A stretch of DNA of 64,000 nucleotides from Glycomyces algeriensis (GCF_027622855.1 NZ_JAPZVR010000006.1:62001-126000); one strand, 5' to 3'; positions 7,879 through 18,734 are shown, counted from the first letter of the stretch. The notes: generated by a model from the letters alone, not told the origin. Numbers and translations: made by a program.

Positions 7879-9762
7879 CTACAATACTCCGGCTCCCTCG
7901 AACTGGGTCTTGTACAGCTCGGCGTAGAGGCCGCCGCGGTCCACCAGCTGCTCGTGCGTTCCCGACTCGGCGACGCGCCCGTCCTCGAGGACGACGATCC
8001 TGTCGGCCCGCCGCACGGTGGAGAGGCGGTGGGCGATGACCAGGGAGGTGCGGCCTTCCAGGGCCGAGTCGAGGGCGCGCTGGACGGCCGCCTCGGACTC
8101 GGAGTCGAGGTGCGCGGTGGCCTCGTCGAGGATCACGATCGGCGGGGCCTTGAGCAGGACGCGCGCGATCGCGAGGCGCTGCTTCTCGCCGCCGGAGAAC
8201 CGGTAGCCGCGCTCGCCGACGACCGTGTCGAGCCCGGATTCGAGGCGGCGCACGGTGTCGCCGATCTGGGCCCGGTCGAGGGCCTCCCAGATCTGCTCGT
8301 CCTCGGCGTCGGGCCGGGCGTAGCGCAGGTTCTCGCGCACGGTGTCGTGGAACAGGTGCGCGTCCTGGGTGACCATGCCGATGTGCGCGGCGAGCGAGGC
8401 CGAGCTGAGGTCGCGCACGTCGATGCCGCCGACCTCGACCGCGCCCTCGGTGACGTCGTACAGGCGCGGCACCAGGGTCGCGGTGGTGGTCTTGCCGGCT
8501 CCGGAGTGGCCGACGAGCGCCACGAGCTCGCCGGGGGCGACCGCGAAGGAGACGCCGTCGAGGATCTGGCGGCCGTTGTCCGAGCGGTCCGGCCGGGCCA
8601 GGTCCTCCAGGCTCGCAAGGGAGACCTCGTCGGCGCCGGGGTAGCGGAAGCGCACGTCGCGGAAGTTGATCGAGGCGGCGCCGGCGGGGAGCTCGCGGGC
8701 GTCCTCCTTCTCGCGGATGAGCGGCTGGAGGTCGAGGACCTCGAAGACACGCTGGAAGCTCACGAGCGCGCTCATCACGTCGACGCGCACGTTCGACAGG
8801 GCGGTGAGCGGGCCGTACAGGCGCGTGAGCAGCAGCGCGAGGGTGACGACGGTGCCGGCGCTGAGCTGCCCGGCGAACACGAGCGCGCCGCCGAGGCCGT
8901 ACGCGAGGGCCTGCGAGAGGCCCGCGACGAGGGTGAGCGCGACGATGAAGGTGCGGGCGTACATCGCGGTGGTGATGCCGATGCCGCGCACCCGGTCGGC
9001 CTTGTCGGCGAATTCGGCGGACTCGGTCGCGGGGCGCCCGAAGAGCTTGACGAGCATCGCGCCGCCCACGTTGAACCGCTCGGCCATCTGCGTGTTCATG
9101 GCCGCGTTGAGGTCGAAGCCCTCCTTGGTGAGGGCCGCGAGCTTGCGGCCGACCCACTTGGCCGGGATGATGAAGACCGGGACGAGCACGAGCGAGAGCA
9201 GCGTGATCTGCCAGGACTGGAAGAACATGACGCCGATGATGAGCGCGACCGCGATGCCGTTCGAGACGAGCCCGGAGAGGGTGCTCGTGAACGCCCGCTG
9301 CGCGCCCATCACGTCGTTGTTCAGCCGCGACACCAGCGCACCGGTCTGCGAGCGGGTGAAGAACGCGACCGGCATCGACTGGACGTGGTCGAATACGACC
9401 CGCCGCAGGTCGAAGATGATGCCCTCGCCGAGCTTCGCGCCGTACCAGCGCATGGCGAGGTTGAGCACCCCTTCGACCGCGGCGAGCCCGGCGATGATGG
9501 CGGCGATCGTGACGACCCCGCGCTGGGTGCCGTTCGCGCCGGTCAGCTCGTTGACGATGTCGCCGGCGAGCACCGGGGTGGCGACGCCGATCGCGGCGAT
9601 GAGCGTCACGAGTCCGATGAAGAACCCGATGTCGCGCCGGTAGGGCCTCGCGAAGCGGAGGATGCGGCGCTTCACGCCGCGGGAGAGTTTGACGCCTTTG
9701 AGGTCGTCCGCGCGCCGCATGGAGCGCATGGCGTCCCATCCGGCAGGTCCCATCGATGACAC
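7879..9762 (-). CDS. ABC exporter, fused permease-ATPase (half-transporter)
   Basis: 627 residues. An N-terminal six-helix transmembrane domain (about residues 40-330) precedes a nucleotide-binding domain with Walker A GHSGAGKTTT, Q-loop (MVTQDAHLF), signature FSGGEKQRLAIARVLL, Walker B IVILDEATAHLD and the H-loop (IAHRLST). The layout is that of MsbA/multidrug-type exporters that work as homodimers or paired half-transporters. The start is GTG 9762, close behind AGGAGG; an in-frame ATG lies at 9753. No partner ABC gene is adjacent, so a homodimer is likely. The substrate is unknown. Confidence 0.9.
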   Translation of the reverse strand: MSSMGPAGWDAMRSMRRADDLKGVKLSRGVKRRILRFARPYRRDIGFFIGLVTLIAAIGVATPVLAGDIVNELTGANGTQRGVVTIAAIIAGLAAVEGVLNLAMRWYGAKLGEGIIFDLRRVVFDHVQSMPVAFFTRSQTGALVSRLNNDVMGAQRAFTSTLSGLVSNGIAVALIIGVMFFQSWQITLLSLVLVPVFIIPAKWVGRKLAALTKEGFDLNAAMNTQMAERFNVGGAMLVKLFGRPATESAEFADKADRVRGIGITTAMYARTFIVALTLVAGLSQALAYGLGGALVFAGQLSAGTVVTLALLLTRLYGPLTALSNVRVDVMSALVSFQRVFEVLDLQPLIREKEDARELPAGAASINFRDVRFRYPGADEVSLASLEDLARPDRSDNGRQILDGVSFAVAPGELVALVGHSGAGKTTTATLVPRLYDVTEGAVEVGGIDVRDLSSASLAAHIGMVTQDAHLFHDTVRENLRYARPDAEDEQIWEALDRAQIGDTVRRLESGLDTVVGERGYRFSGGEKQRLAIARVLLKAPPIVILDEATAHLDSESEAAVQRALDSALEGRTSLVIAHRLSTVRRADRIVVLEDGRVAESGTHEQLVDRGGLYAELYKTQFEGAGVL

Positions 9763-9897
9763 TGGGCCTCCTGTTGTTCAGGTGTGCCCAAGTGCGTTCG
9801 TCGGCCGCGCTCGTCGTCTGCCTGCAAGGCGGAGCGGGGGTGGGCTTGGGCTGGAGCTGATTTCTCGTCGACCCCTCAACGCCGTGCCCCGCCGGTT

Positions 9898-10164
9898 TTA
9901 TTTCCGCGGGCCCTTGCGGGCGCCTCCCCGGGTGCGCAGCTCGGTGCCGGACTCGGCGAGGAGCCGGTGCACGAAGCCGTAGGAGCGCCCTATGGTTGAG
10001 GCGATGTCCCGGATGCTCTGCCCTTTCTCGTACTCGACGCTCACGAACTCGGTGAGCTCGCGGCGCTCGACGCCCCGGACCTGCCGGTTCGGGTCGGTTC
10101 TGGTGGACTCGGCCGGGGGGAGGCCGGACGCACCACTGCTGCGGGGTGGAACCTCTGGTGCCAT
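9898..10164 (-). CDS. small helix-turn-helix DNA-binding protein
   Basis: 88 residues from ATG 10164, which follows a good AGGAAAGGA ribosome site. Residues ~30-80 form a helix-turn-helix of the type YEKGQSIRDIASTIGRSYGFVHRLLAESG, ending in an Arg/Gly/Lys-rich tail (TRGGARKGPRK). Short proteins of this kind (HTH_38/resolvase-like fold) are widespread in actinobacteria with unclear targets. It is divergent from the membrane protein gene at 10269 and may regulate that intergenic region. A longer reading frame upstream exists but lacks a ribosome site. Confidence 0.8.
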   Translation of the reverse strand: MAPEVPPRSSGASGLPPAESTRTDPNRQVRGVERRELTEFVSVEYEKGQSIRDIASTIGRSYGFVHRLLAESGTELRTRGGARKGPRK

Positions 10165-10268
10165 GTGTCCTTTCCTATGCACGGAGGGTAATGAAGGTGC
10201 GTTGTGAAGTTTGCCGGAGTTTTCTCGCCCGGCGGTCGCTTGTGTCGGATACCCGATAGTTTCGTAAC

Positions 10269-11525
10269 GTGACCGCACCGCAGACCTCCTTCACCGACCG
10301 GCTCGAGGCCCTCGCCCCGGCCCGGCACCGCCACGGCCGGGTGCGCGACATCGGCATCTGGATCACGCTGCTGGTGGCGACGCTGACCCTCGCGTCGGTC
10401 GCGGTCGAGACCTCCTCCGAAGTGGTCGGCCCCTCGACCCTCCCCTGGTGGCCCGCGCAGAACCTCCAGTTCCACGTCACCGCCGGCATGGTGGTCGCGC
10501 CCCTCACCGCGGCGGCCGTGCTCGCCGTGGCCTCGCGGCCCATGGCGGCGCGCATGTCCTGGAACACGCTGCTGGTGCTCGCCTACCTGGCCTCGATCAC
10601 CTGGTCGGCGGCGCTGCACACCAATGTGGACCCGACGACGATGACGACGGCCACCGCCGGCGCGCGGCGGGCGATCGCGCTCCTGGTCTCCTACACCGGT
10701 TCGCAGGCGGGCCTCGCGATCACGGTGATCGCGATCTCGTGCCTGGCGGTGCCGTTGACGCTCGTCGCGGTCAAGAGCGTGGCCGGACCCGTCGCGGCCC
10801 GGTCGCTCTCACCGATCCTCATCCTCGGCCCGTGGGCGGCCTGGACCACCCTCGGCATCGACGGGATCTCCGCGGCCGCCTGCGCGGCCGTGCTCGCGTG
10901 CGGCGCGGTCGTCTCGGAGCGGAAGGTCCGCGGCGCGGACGCGTTCTTCGGCGCGGCGGCCGCGGGCGGCATGCTCGGCATCGCGGCGCTGCTCTCCTAC
11001 GGCGCGGCCTGGTTCGCGGTCTCGCTGCTCTGCATCTTCTTCGCGCGGCGCCGGTCCGCGCAGATCCTCACCGCCGCGGCCTCGGCACTGACGGTGCTCG
11101 GACTGGCTGCGGCCCTGGGAAACTCGTGGCCGTACGGGCTCGTCGACACCTACAACGCGGCGATCGGCGAGATCGCGGCGCACCCGGGCCAGCTGTGGTG
11201 GCTCGCGCTCATGCCCGCGCTCGTGGGTGTGGCGTGCGGCCCGGCGATCATCGAGAGCCTGCGGCGCTTCGGGTCCAGCGCGGCCTGGCCGCTCATGATC
11301 GGGCCGCTGCTGGCGCTGATGATCGCGCCGCTCAGCGGATCGAACCCCGAGCAGCCCGAATACGGCTGGATCGCCTTGTGTCCCTGGCTGATCGTCGCCG
11401 CGACCGCCCCGCGCCTCAACGGCGCCGGAAAGCCCGGCGAGCCGCGCATGCGGTCCGTGCGCGTACCGCTCGTGACGGCTGGTGCAGGCGCCTGCGCGGC
11501 GATCGTGCTCATGTACTCCGGATGA
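10269..11525 (+). CDS. polytopic membrane protein of unknown function
   Basis: 418 residues with roughly 10-11 hydrophobic helices and no soluble domain. It starts at GTG 10269, right after a GATAGT box eight bases upstream, consistent with a leaderless transcript. The alternating long helices and short loops resemble GT-C-type glycosyltransferase or permease scaffolds, but I see no catalytic motif that proves either. It is convergent with the ABC-F gene and divergent from the small HTH gene. Confidence 0.7.
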   Translation: MTAPQTSFTDRLEALAPARHRHGRVRDIGIWITLLVATLTLASVAVETSSEVVGPSTLPWWPAQNLQFHVTAGMVVAPLTAAAVLAVASRPMAARMSWNTLLVLAYLASITWSAALHTNVDPTTMTTATAGARRAIALLVSYTGSQAGLAITVIAISCLAVPLTLVAVKSVAGPVAARSLSPILILGPWAAWTTLGIDGISAAACAAVLACGAVVSERKVRGADAFFGAAAAGGMLGIAALLSYGAAWFAVSLLCIFFARRRSAQILTAAASALTVLGLAAALGNSWPYGLVDTYNAAIGEIAAHPGQLWWLALMPALVGVACGPAIIESLRRFGSSAAWPLMIGPLLALMIAPLSGSNPEQPEYGWIALCPWLIVAATAPRLNGAGKPGEPRMRSVRVPLVTAGAGACAAIVLMYSG

Positions 11526-11676
11526 GCACGGCTTCAGGATGAACACGGCGTCCGGATGAGCCCGGGGTCCGGATGAACGGCTCGCGGCCGCGTACCGATA
11601 CCCCGTCCACTAGCCCCCACCCACCACTAGAGGGGAAAAGACTGTAGGCCCCAGCGTCCCGCCCGGGTACGACAAA

Positions 11677-11698
11677 ACGGGGGCCGCGCGGCCCCCGT
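11677..11698 (-). terminator. terminator of the ABC-F gene
   Basis: A perfect 22-bp palindrome (ACGGGGGCCGC and its complement), followed on the minus strand by TTTTGTC. It lies between convergent genes and probably serves the minus-strand ABC-F transcript, perhaps both. Confidence 0.85.
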
Positions 11699-11751
11699 GT
11701 CACTCGAAAGAGTCAGCCGGCGCCGTACTCGAGTCCGGCCGCAGTATTCGC

Positions 11752-13371
<1,620 letters not shown>

Positions 13372-13677
13372 GGGGCACTCCTTCAGGCGATGGCGGCCGA
13401 AATGACGGCGACCGGTGAGATGGCGGGCGTGGTCGTACGAGCGACACTGCCGCAGACCTACCAAGTTTAGGCGGCGTCGTACGTCACGGTCATGTCGATA
13501 TGGTCGGAGCCACCATGAGGAGGCGCACGCTCACACTCCGTGTTCAGCCTCCTCCTTTCGGATGAGGCGCGGCCGCCCCGGGGTGCCGACCTCTGCCGCA
13601 AGAGGACCAGTTCCGGCGTTGTATCGCCTGGTCGTGGGCTTGTTGTCCAAATCGGGTCTGTTAGGTTTCCCGGCGCT
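13372..13677. other. divergent intergenic region, ABC-F / M23
   Basis: 306 bp between divergent genes. It holds an 8-bp inverted repeat (GAGGAGGC at 13517-13524, GCCTCCTC at 13547-13554) that can form a 22-nt-loop hairpin. I looked for a c-di-AMP (ydaO) riboswitch, often found before cell-wall hydrolase genes in actinobacteria, and did not find its conserved elements. No clear promoter was recognised. Confidence 0.5.
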
Positions 13678-14535
13678 ATGGGCAAACATGACGACACCAG
13701 CGAATCCGCTGGCAGAGAAGTGACCAGCCGCCGGCTTCGGGCCGTACTCAGGCGACGCCGCATCCGTCGCGAACGTCACAGTTGGCGTTTCGTGAACGGT
13801 GGGCTCGCCGCCGCGATCCTCGTCGGCTCCGGACTAGCCGCCCTTTCGGGGCAGAACGCCGCTGCGCAGGCCGCCGAGGCCGAGGAGCAGCAGAACGACA
13901 CGGTCGTCCAATCCGAGTGGCAGGTCGATTCCGTCCTGGCCGGGATGGAGTCCGAGTGGGTGGCCGAGCAGGCGGCCCAGGAGAAGGCCGAGAAGGCCGC
14001 CGCCGCAGAGGCGAAGCGGCTGGCCGAGGAGCAGGCCGCGAAGGAGGCCGCCGAGCAGGCCGCCGCCGAGGAGGCCGCCCGCGTGGCAGCCGAGGAGGCC
14101 GAGCGCGTCGCTGCGGAGGAGGCTGCGGCCGCCGCTGAGGCGGCGAACCCGTGGACCGCCCCGTCGGACGCGCGCATCACCTCGTACTACGGGATGCGCG
14201 ACGGCCGCCTGCACGGCGGCACCGACTTCGGCAACTTCGAAGGCGACGAGATCAAGGTGGTCGGCGACGGCACCGTGACGTACGTCGGCTACGAGGCGGG
14301 CGGCTACGGCAACGTGGTCTACGTCGACCACGGCGACGGCATCGAGACCCGGTACGCCCACGCCTCCGAGGTCCCCGTCAGCGTCGGCGACAAGGTCTCC
14401 AAAGGCGACACGATCATCCTCTCCGGGAACACCGGCGGCTCGACCGGCCCGCACCTGCACTTCGAGGTGCTGATCGACGGCGAGAAGATCGACTCGCTCG
14501 CCTGGCTCGAGGAGCAGGGCCTCGACGTCGGCTGA
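13678..14535 (+). CDS. membrane-anchored M23 (LytM-type) endopeptidase
   Basis: 285 residues from ATG 13678. An Arg-rich N-terminus precedes one transmembrane/signal helix (about residues 35-60). A long Ala/Glu coiled coil (about 65-155) leads to a C-terminal M23 domain with the zinc ligands HGGTD and HLHFE and the conserved YAHASE. M23 enzymes cut peptidoglycan cross-bridges; the coiled coil would hold the domain away from the membrane or bind divisome partners, as in EnvC/LytM proteins. All visible zinc ligands are present, so it is probably active. Confidence 0.9.
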   Translation: MGKHDDTSESAGREVTSRRLRAVLRRRRIRRERHSWRFVNGGLAAAILVGSGLAALSGQNAAAQAAEAEEQQNDTVVQSEWQVDSVLAGMESEWVAEQAAQEKAEKAAAAEAKRLAEEQAAKEAAEQAAAEEAARVAAEEAERVAAEEAAAAAEAANPWTAPSDARITSYYGMRDGRLHGGTDFGNFEGDEIKVVGDGTVTYVGYEAGGYGNVVYVDHGDGIETRYAHASEVPVSVGDKVSKGDTIILSGNTGGSTGPHLHFEVLIDGEKIDSLAWLEEQGLDVG

Positions 14536-14579
14536 CCCCCCTGAGGACTTTTCTCCCTCCCTACAAGTGAATAGAGTGC

Positions 14580-14612
14580 GGCGGCCCTGGGGACATCTCC
14601 CCCAGGGCCGCC
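14580..14612 (+). terminator. terminator of the M23 gene
   Basis: 13-bp perfect arms GGCGGCCCTGGGG / CCCCAGGGCCGCC with a 7-nt loop, between the convergent M23 and lacI-type genes. The T-tract is poor (GTTCTC). Confidence 0.8.
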
Positions 14613-14624
14613 GTTCTCTCGCGT

Positions 14625-15611
14625 CTAGCGCAGTGTGAGCTGCGGTTCGATCAGCGTCGAGTCCGGGACCTCGAGCCCATCGAGCTTGCGCATGAGGTGG
14701 CGCACCGCGGTCTCGGCCAGGGTCTCGGCCGGGACGAGCACCGAGGGCAGCTGCGGGTGGGTGCGCTCGGCGACCTCGTCGGGGCCGATGACGACGACGT
14801 GGAAGTCCTCCCCCACGCGCTTGCCCGCGTCCGCCAAGGCGTGCATGACATGCCCGACGGCCGGCTCGTTGTGCACGGCGAGGCCGGTGAGCTCGGGCTT
14901 GGAGGTGAGCAGCTCCTTCACGGTGCGCTGCACGGAGACCGCGTCGTCCGGGCAGGGCCAGACCTCGGCGCGCGCGGCGCCCTGGCCGAGGAAGCCCTCG
15001 CGGACGCGCTCGGCGAAGCCTGTGCGGCGGGCGTAGACCGCTTCGGAGGCGCCGAGCAGGGCGATGTCGCCGCAGCCGCGCTCGACGAGGTACCGCGCGC
15101 ACACCCGCCCGGCCGCCTCGAAGTCGAGGTCGACGCAGGTGAGGCCTTCGGCGTCCGCCGGGAATCCGATGAGGACGCTCGGGAGCCCCAAGCGGCGCAA
15201 GGTCTCCACGCGCGGGTCGCGGACCTCCACGTCCATCAGGATGAGGCCGTCCACTATGGCCGAAGCGGCGACCCGGGCGAGTCCGGCCGGGCCCTCGTCG
15301 GCCGTCATGAGCAGCACGTCCTGGTCGTGGCGGCGCGCCTCGGTGACCGCGCCCGAGGCGAACTGCATCAGCACCGGCAGGTGCATGCCGTCGCGCAGCG
15401 GGAGCATCATCGCGACGACCCCGGCCCGCCGGGAGGCGAGCGAGCGCGCCCCGGCGTGCGGGTGGTAGCCGAGGTCGGCCACGGCCGCCATGACGCGGTC
15501 GGCGGTCTCCGGCGAGATCGACCGCTTCCCGCTCAGCACATACGAGACGGTGCTGGCCGCGACGCCGGCCCGCGCCGCGACGTCGGCGATCGTGACGCCC
15601 CGGCCGGCCAC
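14625..15611 (-). CDS. LacI family transcriptional repressor
   Basis: 328 residues. The N-terminal HTH is canonical (VTIADVAARAGVAASTVSYVLSG), followed by the hinge helix HAGARSLAS and a periplasmic-binding-protein-like effector domain ending in SVLVPAETLAETAVRHL. The GTG start at 15611 shares a base with the TAG stop of the GH3 gene, so it is the second gene of the GH3 operon. Two palindromes TCGAAGCGCTTCGA in front of GH3 are the obvious operators, making this an autoregulated, substrate-inducible glycosidase operon. The inducer is probably the sugar released by GH3. Confidence 0.93.
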   Translation of the reverse strand: MAGRGVTIADVAARAGVAASTVSYVLSGKRSISPETADRVMAAVADLGYHPHAGARSLASRRAGVVAMMLPLRDGMHLPVLMQFASGAVTEARRHDQDVLLMTADEGPAGLARVAASAIVDGLILMDVEVRDPRVETLRRLGLPSVLIGFPADAEGLTCVDLDFEAAGRVCARYLVERGCGDIALLGASEAVYARRTGFAERVREGFLGQGAARAEVWPCPDDAVSVQRTVKELLTSKPELTGLAVHNEPAVGHVMHALADAGKRVGEDFHVVVIGPDEVAERTHPQLPSVLVPAETLAETAVRHLMRKLDGLEVPDSTLIEPQLTLR

Positions 15612-18472
15612 TACGCCGCCCCGCCGTGCTCGGCGGCGAAGGACAGCGACGCGAGGCGCACGGGCCCGGACTCGAAGGCCACGTACAGGTCCTTGACCCC
15701 TTCGATGCGGCCCAGTTCGACCGTCACGTCGGTGTAGTCGTACACCCCGTTCGTGGCGGGCGTGTCGATCTTGGCGAGCACGTCCCCGTCGAGCGGGTCG
15801 TCCACCCGCAGGGTCAGCTGCGAGGCCTGGCCCGCGACGCGGGCGGTCACCGTCGGGTACTGCTCGGCGCTGCCGAAGTCGCAGTCGCCCAGCATGATCC
15901 AGCCGCCGGCCTCCTCGGCGGCGATCACGTCGCCGGAGGTGCGGTTCTCGTCGCGCCACAGGACGCCCTCGTAGAGGTCGTTCGCGGTGGCTTTCAAGGT
16001 CTGCGAGAGGTCGCGGGCGCCCACGGTCTCGCCGTCGACCCGCACCGAGGCGGAGAGGACGATGTCCGTGGCGGAGCGGCCGACCATGAGGCGCTGGCGG
16101 GACTTCTCCACGATCATCCGCCCGGTCACGTTGTCCCAGTGGGCGAGTTCGTCCACGGGCACGGTGAACGTCACGGTGCGGGTCTCGCCCGCGGCCAGGC
16201 GGACCTTCTCGAAGCGGCGAAGCTGGCGCAGCGGCTGCTTCACGCGGGAGCCACACTGGTGCGTGTAGAGCTGCACGGTCTCGACTCCGTCGCGGCCGCT
16301 GGTGTTGGTGACCTCGACGGTGACGGTGAGTTCGTCGCCGGGCTTGGCGTTCTCCTTGTCGGCCTTCAGGTTCGCGTACTTGAACTCCGCGTAGGAGAGG
16401 CCGTGGCCGAACGGGTAGAGCGGCTGGCCGAGGTAGTAGAGGTAGGTCGCGTCGGAGGCCACGATGTCGTAGTCGAGCATCGCGGGCAGCTCGGCCGCGT
16501 CGGTGTACCAGGTCTGTGGGAGGCGGCCCTCGGGGTCGCGGTCGCCGTAGAGGACGTCGGCGAGGGCGTTCCCCCACTCCTGGCCGCCGTGGCCCGACCA
16601 CGCCACGGCGCGGACGTGCTTCTCGGCCCAGTTCGCGGCGTAGGGGTAGGAGGAGGACATGACCAGGATCGTATTCGGGTTCGCCTCCTGCACGCGCTTC
16701 AGGAGCCACTCCTGGGCATTGGCCAGGCGCAGGTCCGTGCGGTCCTCGGTCTCGCGGCCGTTGACGAGCGGGTGGTCGCCGAGGACCACGATCGCCACGT
16801 CGGCGTCGCGGGCGAGCTCGGCGGCGGTGTCGTGGCCCTTGACGACGAGCTCGACGTCGAGTTCGACGGCGTCGGCGCGGTCGTCGCTGAGCACGATCCG
16901 GCCGTCCTCGAGGGCGTACCACTTGCCGCCCTCGGCGCCTTCGGCCACGTGGATCTGCTGCAGGGCGACCTTGCCGCCTTCGAGCTCCACGATGCGGAAG
17001 GTCTCGTGCACGTCGAACTCGTGCGGGCCGACCGAGTCGGCGCCCACGGTCCCGTCGAGGCGGCCGTCCACGTACAGGCCCGTGGCGGCGTTGCGGGCGG
17101 TGTAGGACCAGCCGCCCCAGTCGAACAGGTCGTACTGGGCCGCCGCGCCGGTGGCGTCGGTGATCTCGAGGGCCTTGCCGTCCTCGACGGCGGTCACGTA
17201 CCCGTTCCGGTGGCGCAGGCGGACGCGGTCGACGGCTTCGCTGTAGACGACCTCGGCGCGCTCGCCGAGGGCCTGGCGGGCGGTGACGGCGTACGGCAGG
17301 GTCCCGGAGTACCAGTCCTGCATCTGCGTGTCCGCGAACGGTCCGAGCACCGCGATCTTCTTGGGCGCCTGGCGGTCCGGGCCGGCGAGCGGGAGGATCC
17401 CGTCGTTCTTGAGGAGCGTGATCGACTGGGCCGCGGCCTCGCGGGCGAGGGCCTGGTGCTCGGGCGAGTTGACGGCCTCGTCGCCGATGTGCGCGTACGG
17501 GTCCTCGGGGTCGAACTCGCCGAGGCCGAAGCGCACGTGGAGGTTGCGGCGCACGGCCGTGTCAATGTCGCCCTCGTCGAGCAGGCCGCGCTCCAGGGCG
17601 GTCTCGACGTGGACGAGGACGTCGCGGGCGTTCTCGTCGTCCTGGGTGAAGGAGTCCAGGCCGGCCTTCACGGCCGCCGCGTACGCGGTCGGGAGGTCCT
17701 CGAAGTAGCCCTGGAGGTTCGCGAGGTTGTTGGGCGCGTAGGCGTCCGAGACGATGTACACCTCTTCGTCGGTCCAGGTGCGGAGCTCTGAGTTGACCAG
17801 GGGCGTGACGTGTGCCGGGCGGCCGTTGACGAGGTTGTACGAGAGCATGACCGCGACCGCGTCGCCGCTCGCCAGTGCCGGGCGGTGGGCGGCGAACTCG
17901 TATTCGCGGAGGACTCGCGGCGGCATGTTCGAAGAGGTGGTGCAGCGGTCGGCCTCGTTGCCGTACGCGAGGAAGTGCTTGACGGAAGGCGCGGTCTTCC
18001 ACACGGAGCCGTTGTCGCCCTTGAGTCCCCGCGCGTAGGCGGCGCCCATGAGGCCGGCCATGCCCGCGTCCTCGGAGTAGCCCTCCTCGTTGCGGCCCCA
18101 GCGCGGGTCGCGCAGCGGGTTCACGGTGGGGGCCCAGACGTTGCGGCCGACCTTGACCGGGTCGTTGTGGTTGAAGGCCAGCACCTCGTCGGCGACGGCC
18201 GCGCCGATCTGCTCCACGAGCTCGGGGTTCCAGGTCGCGCCCAAGGCGACCACCTGCGGGAAGACGGTGGCCTCGCCGAGCCACGCGAGACCGTGCAGCG
18301 CCTCGGTGCCGGTCTTGAAGGGGCCCATGCCGAGACGTTCGACGGGGCGGTGGTACTGGTGCAGGAGGCCGATCTTCTCGTCGAGCGTGAGGCGGGAGAG
18401 GAGATCGGCGACGCGCTCGGCGCGAGGCAGGTTCGGGTCGCGGAAGGCGGGACGCGGGTCGATGTCGCTCAT
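15611..18472 (-). CDS. GH3 beta-glycosidase (beta-glucosidase/beta-xylosidase) with inserted domain
   Basis: 953 residues with no signal peptide, so cytoplasmic. The (beta/alpha)8 domain has WGRNEEGYSED and KHFLAYGNE; the nucleophile is Asp243 in VSDAY. The second domain (with GHGLSYAEF) and a fibronectin-III-like domain (about 670-760) follow. Between the two catalytic domains (about residues 405-530) sits an insertion with repeats like NAATGLYVDG and GGKWYALEDG, reminiscent of a fascin/beta-trefoil fold where other GH3 enzymes carry PA14. A C-terminal ~190-residue beta-rich extension looks like a carbohydrate-binding fold. It hydrolyses beta-linked oligosaccharides; given the neighbours, xylo- or xyloglucan-oligosaccharides are likely. 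Confidence 0.92.
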   Translation of the reverse strand: MSDIDPRPAFRDPNLPRAERVADLLSRLTLDEKIGLLHQYHRPVERLGMGPFKTGTEALHGLAWLGEATVFPQVVALGATWNPELVEQIGAAVADEVLAFNHNDPVKVGRNVWAPTVNPLRDPRWGRNEEGYSEDAGMAGLMGAAYARGLKGDNGSVWKTAPSVKHFLAYGNEADRCTTSSNMPPRVLREYEFAAHRPALASGDAVAVMLSYNLVNGRPAHVTPLVNSELRTWTDEEVYIVSDAYAPNNLANLQGYFEDLPTAYAAAVKAGLDSFTQDDENARDVLVHVETALERGLLDEGDIDTAVRRNLHVRFGLGEFDPEDPYAHIGDEAVNSPEHQALAREAAAQSITLLKNDGILPLAGPDRQAPKKIAVLGPFADTQMQDWYSGTLPYAVTARQALGERAEVVYSEAVDRVRLRHRNGYVTAVEDGKALEITDATGAAAQYDLFDWGGWSYTARNAATGLYVDGRLDGTVGADSVGPHEFDVHETFRIVELEGGKVALQQIHVAEGAEGGKWYALEDGRIVLSDDRADAVELDVELVVKGHDTAAELARDADVAIVVLGDHPLVNGRETEDRTDLRLANAQEWLLKRVQEANPNTILVMSSSYPYAANWAEKHVRAVAWSGHGGQEWGNALADVLYGDRDPEGRLPQTWYTDAAELPAMLDYDIVASDATYLYYLGQPLYPFGHGLSYAEFKYANLKADKENAKPGDELTVTVEVTNTSGRDGVETVQLYTHQCGSRVKQPLRQLRRFEKVRLAAGETRTVTFTVPVDELAHWDNVTGRMIVEKSRQRLMVGRSATDIVLSASVRVDGETVGARDLSQTLKATANDLYEGVLWRDENRTSGDVIAAEEAGGWIMLGDCDFGSAEQYPTVTARVAGQASQLTLRVDDPLDGDVLAKIDTPATNGVYDYTDVTVELGRIEGVKDLYVAFESGPVRLASLSFAAEHGGAA

Positions 18473-18521
18473 GGGTGGACTTCCTTGCTTGGACGTCGCT
18501 GTCGTTGTGAGGGTCCGTCCG

Positions 18522-18535
18522 TCGAAGCGCTTCGA
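18522..18535. promoter_or_regulatory. LacI operator O1 (proximal) of the GH3 operon
   Basis: TCGAAGCGCTTCGA, a perfect 14-bp palindrome with the central CG-flanked symmetry typical of LacI-family operators. It lies 50 bp before the GH3 start codon, just downstream of the candidate -10. Confidence 0.85.
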
Positions 18536-18543
18536 TGATCAGG

Positions 18544-18572
18544 GCATTACGTCCGTGATCTGAAACTGGAAA
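18544..18572 (-). promoter_or_regulatory. candidate promoter of the GH3-lacI operon
   Basis: On the minus strand TTTCCA (18572-18567), 17 bp, TAATGC (18549-18544). It is flanked on both sides by the identical LacI operators, which supports it, but both hexamers are weak. Confidence 0.4.
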
Positions 18573-18580
18573 CTGTCTTG

Positions 18581-18594
18581 TCGAAGCGCTTCGA
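18581..18594. promoter_or_regulatory. LacI operator O2 (distal) of the GH3 operon
   Basis: A second perfect copy of TCGAAGCGCTTCGA, 59 bp centre to centre from O1. Two identical operators at this spacing would allow repression by looping or cooperative binding. Confidence 0.85.
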
Positions 18595-18683
18595 TTGAGG
18601 ATGCAAGATTTCTACACCTTGGCCGTGATCCAAGTCAAGCCAGGTGGAGTACGACAACGTACGGGATTGACGGGTTTCGCCCG

Positions 18684-18708
18684 TTCCGCAGGGGTTTAAC
18701 CTGCGGAA
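18684..18708. other. small hairpin in the GH3 upstream region
   Basis: TTCCGCAGG / CCTGCGGAA with a 7-nt loop GGTTTAA. A second hairpin (ACGGG-TTTCG-CCCGT) adjoins it at 18670-18684. Both lie downstream of the ROK gene and beyond repeat element A, so they may help end the ROK transcript. Confidence 0.4.
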
Positions 18709-18734
18709 ACAAGCGGGGTAACAATCGTGAAACA

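Noticed and set aside
13505-13677. Possible c-di-AMP (ydaO) riboswitch before the M23 gene
   Set aside because: The conserved ydaO motifs are not present, only a simple 8-bp inverted repeat.
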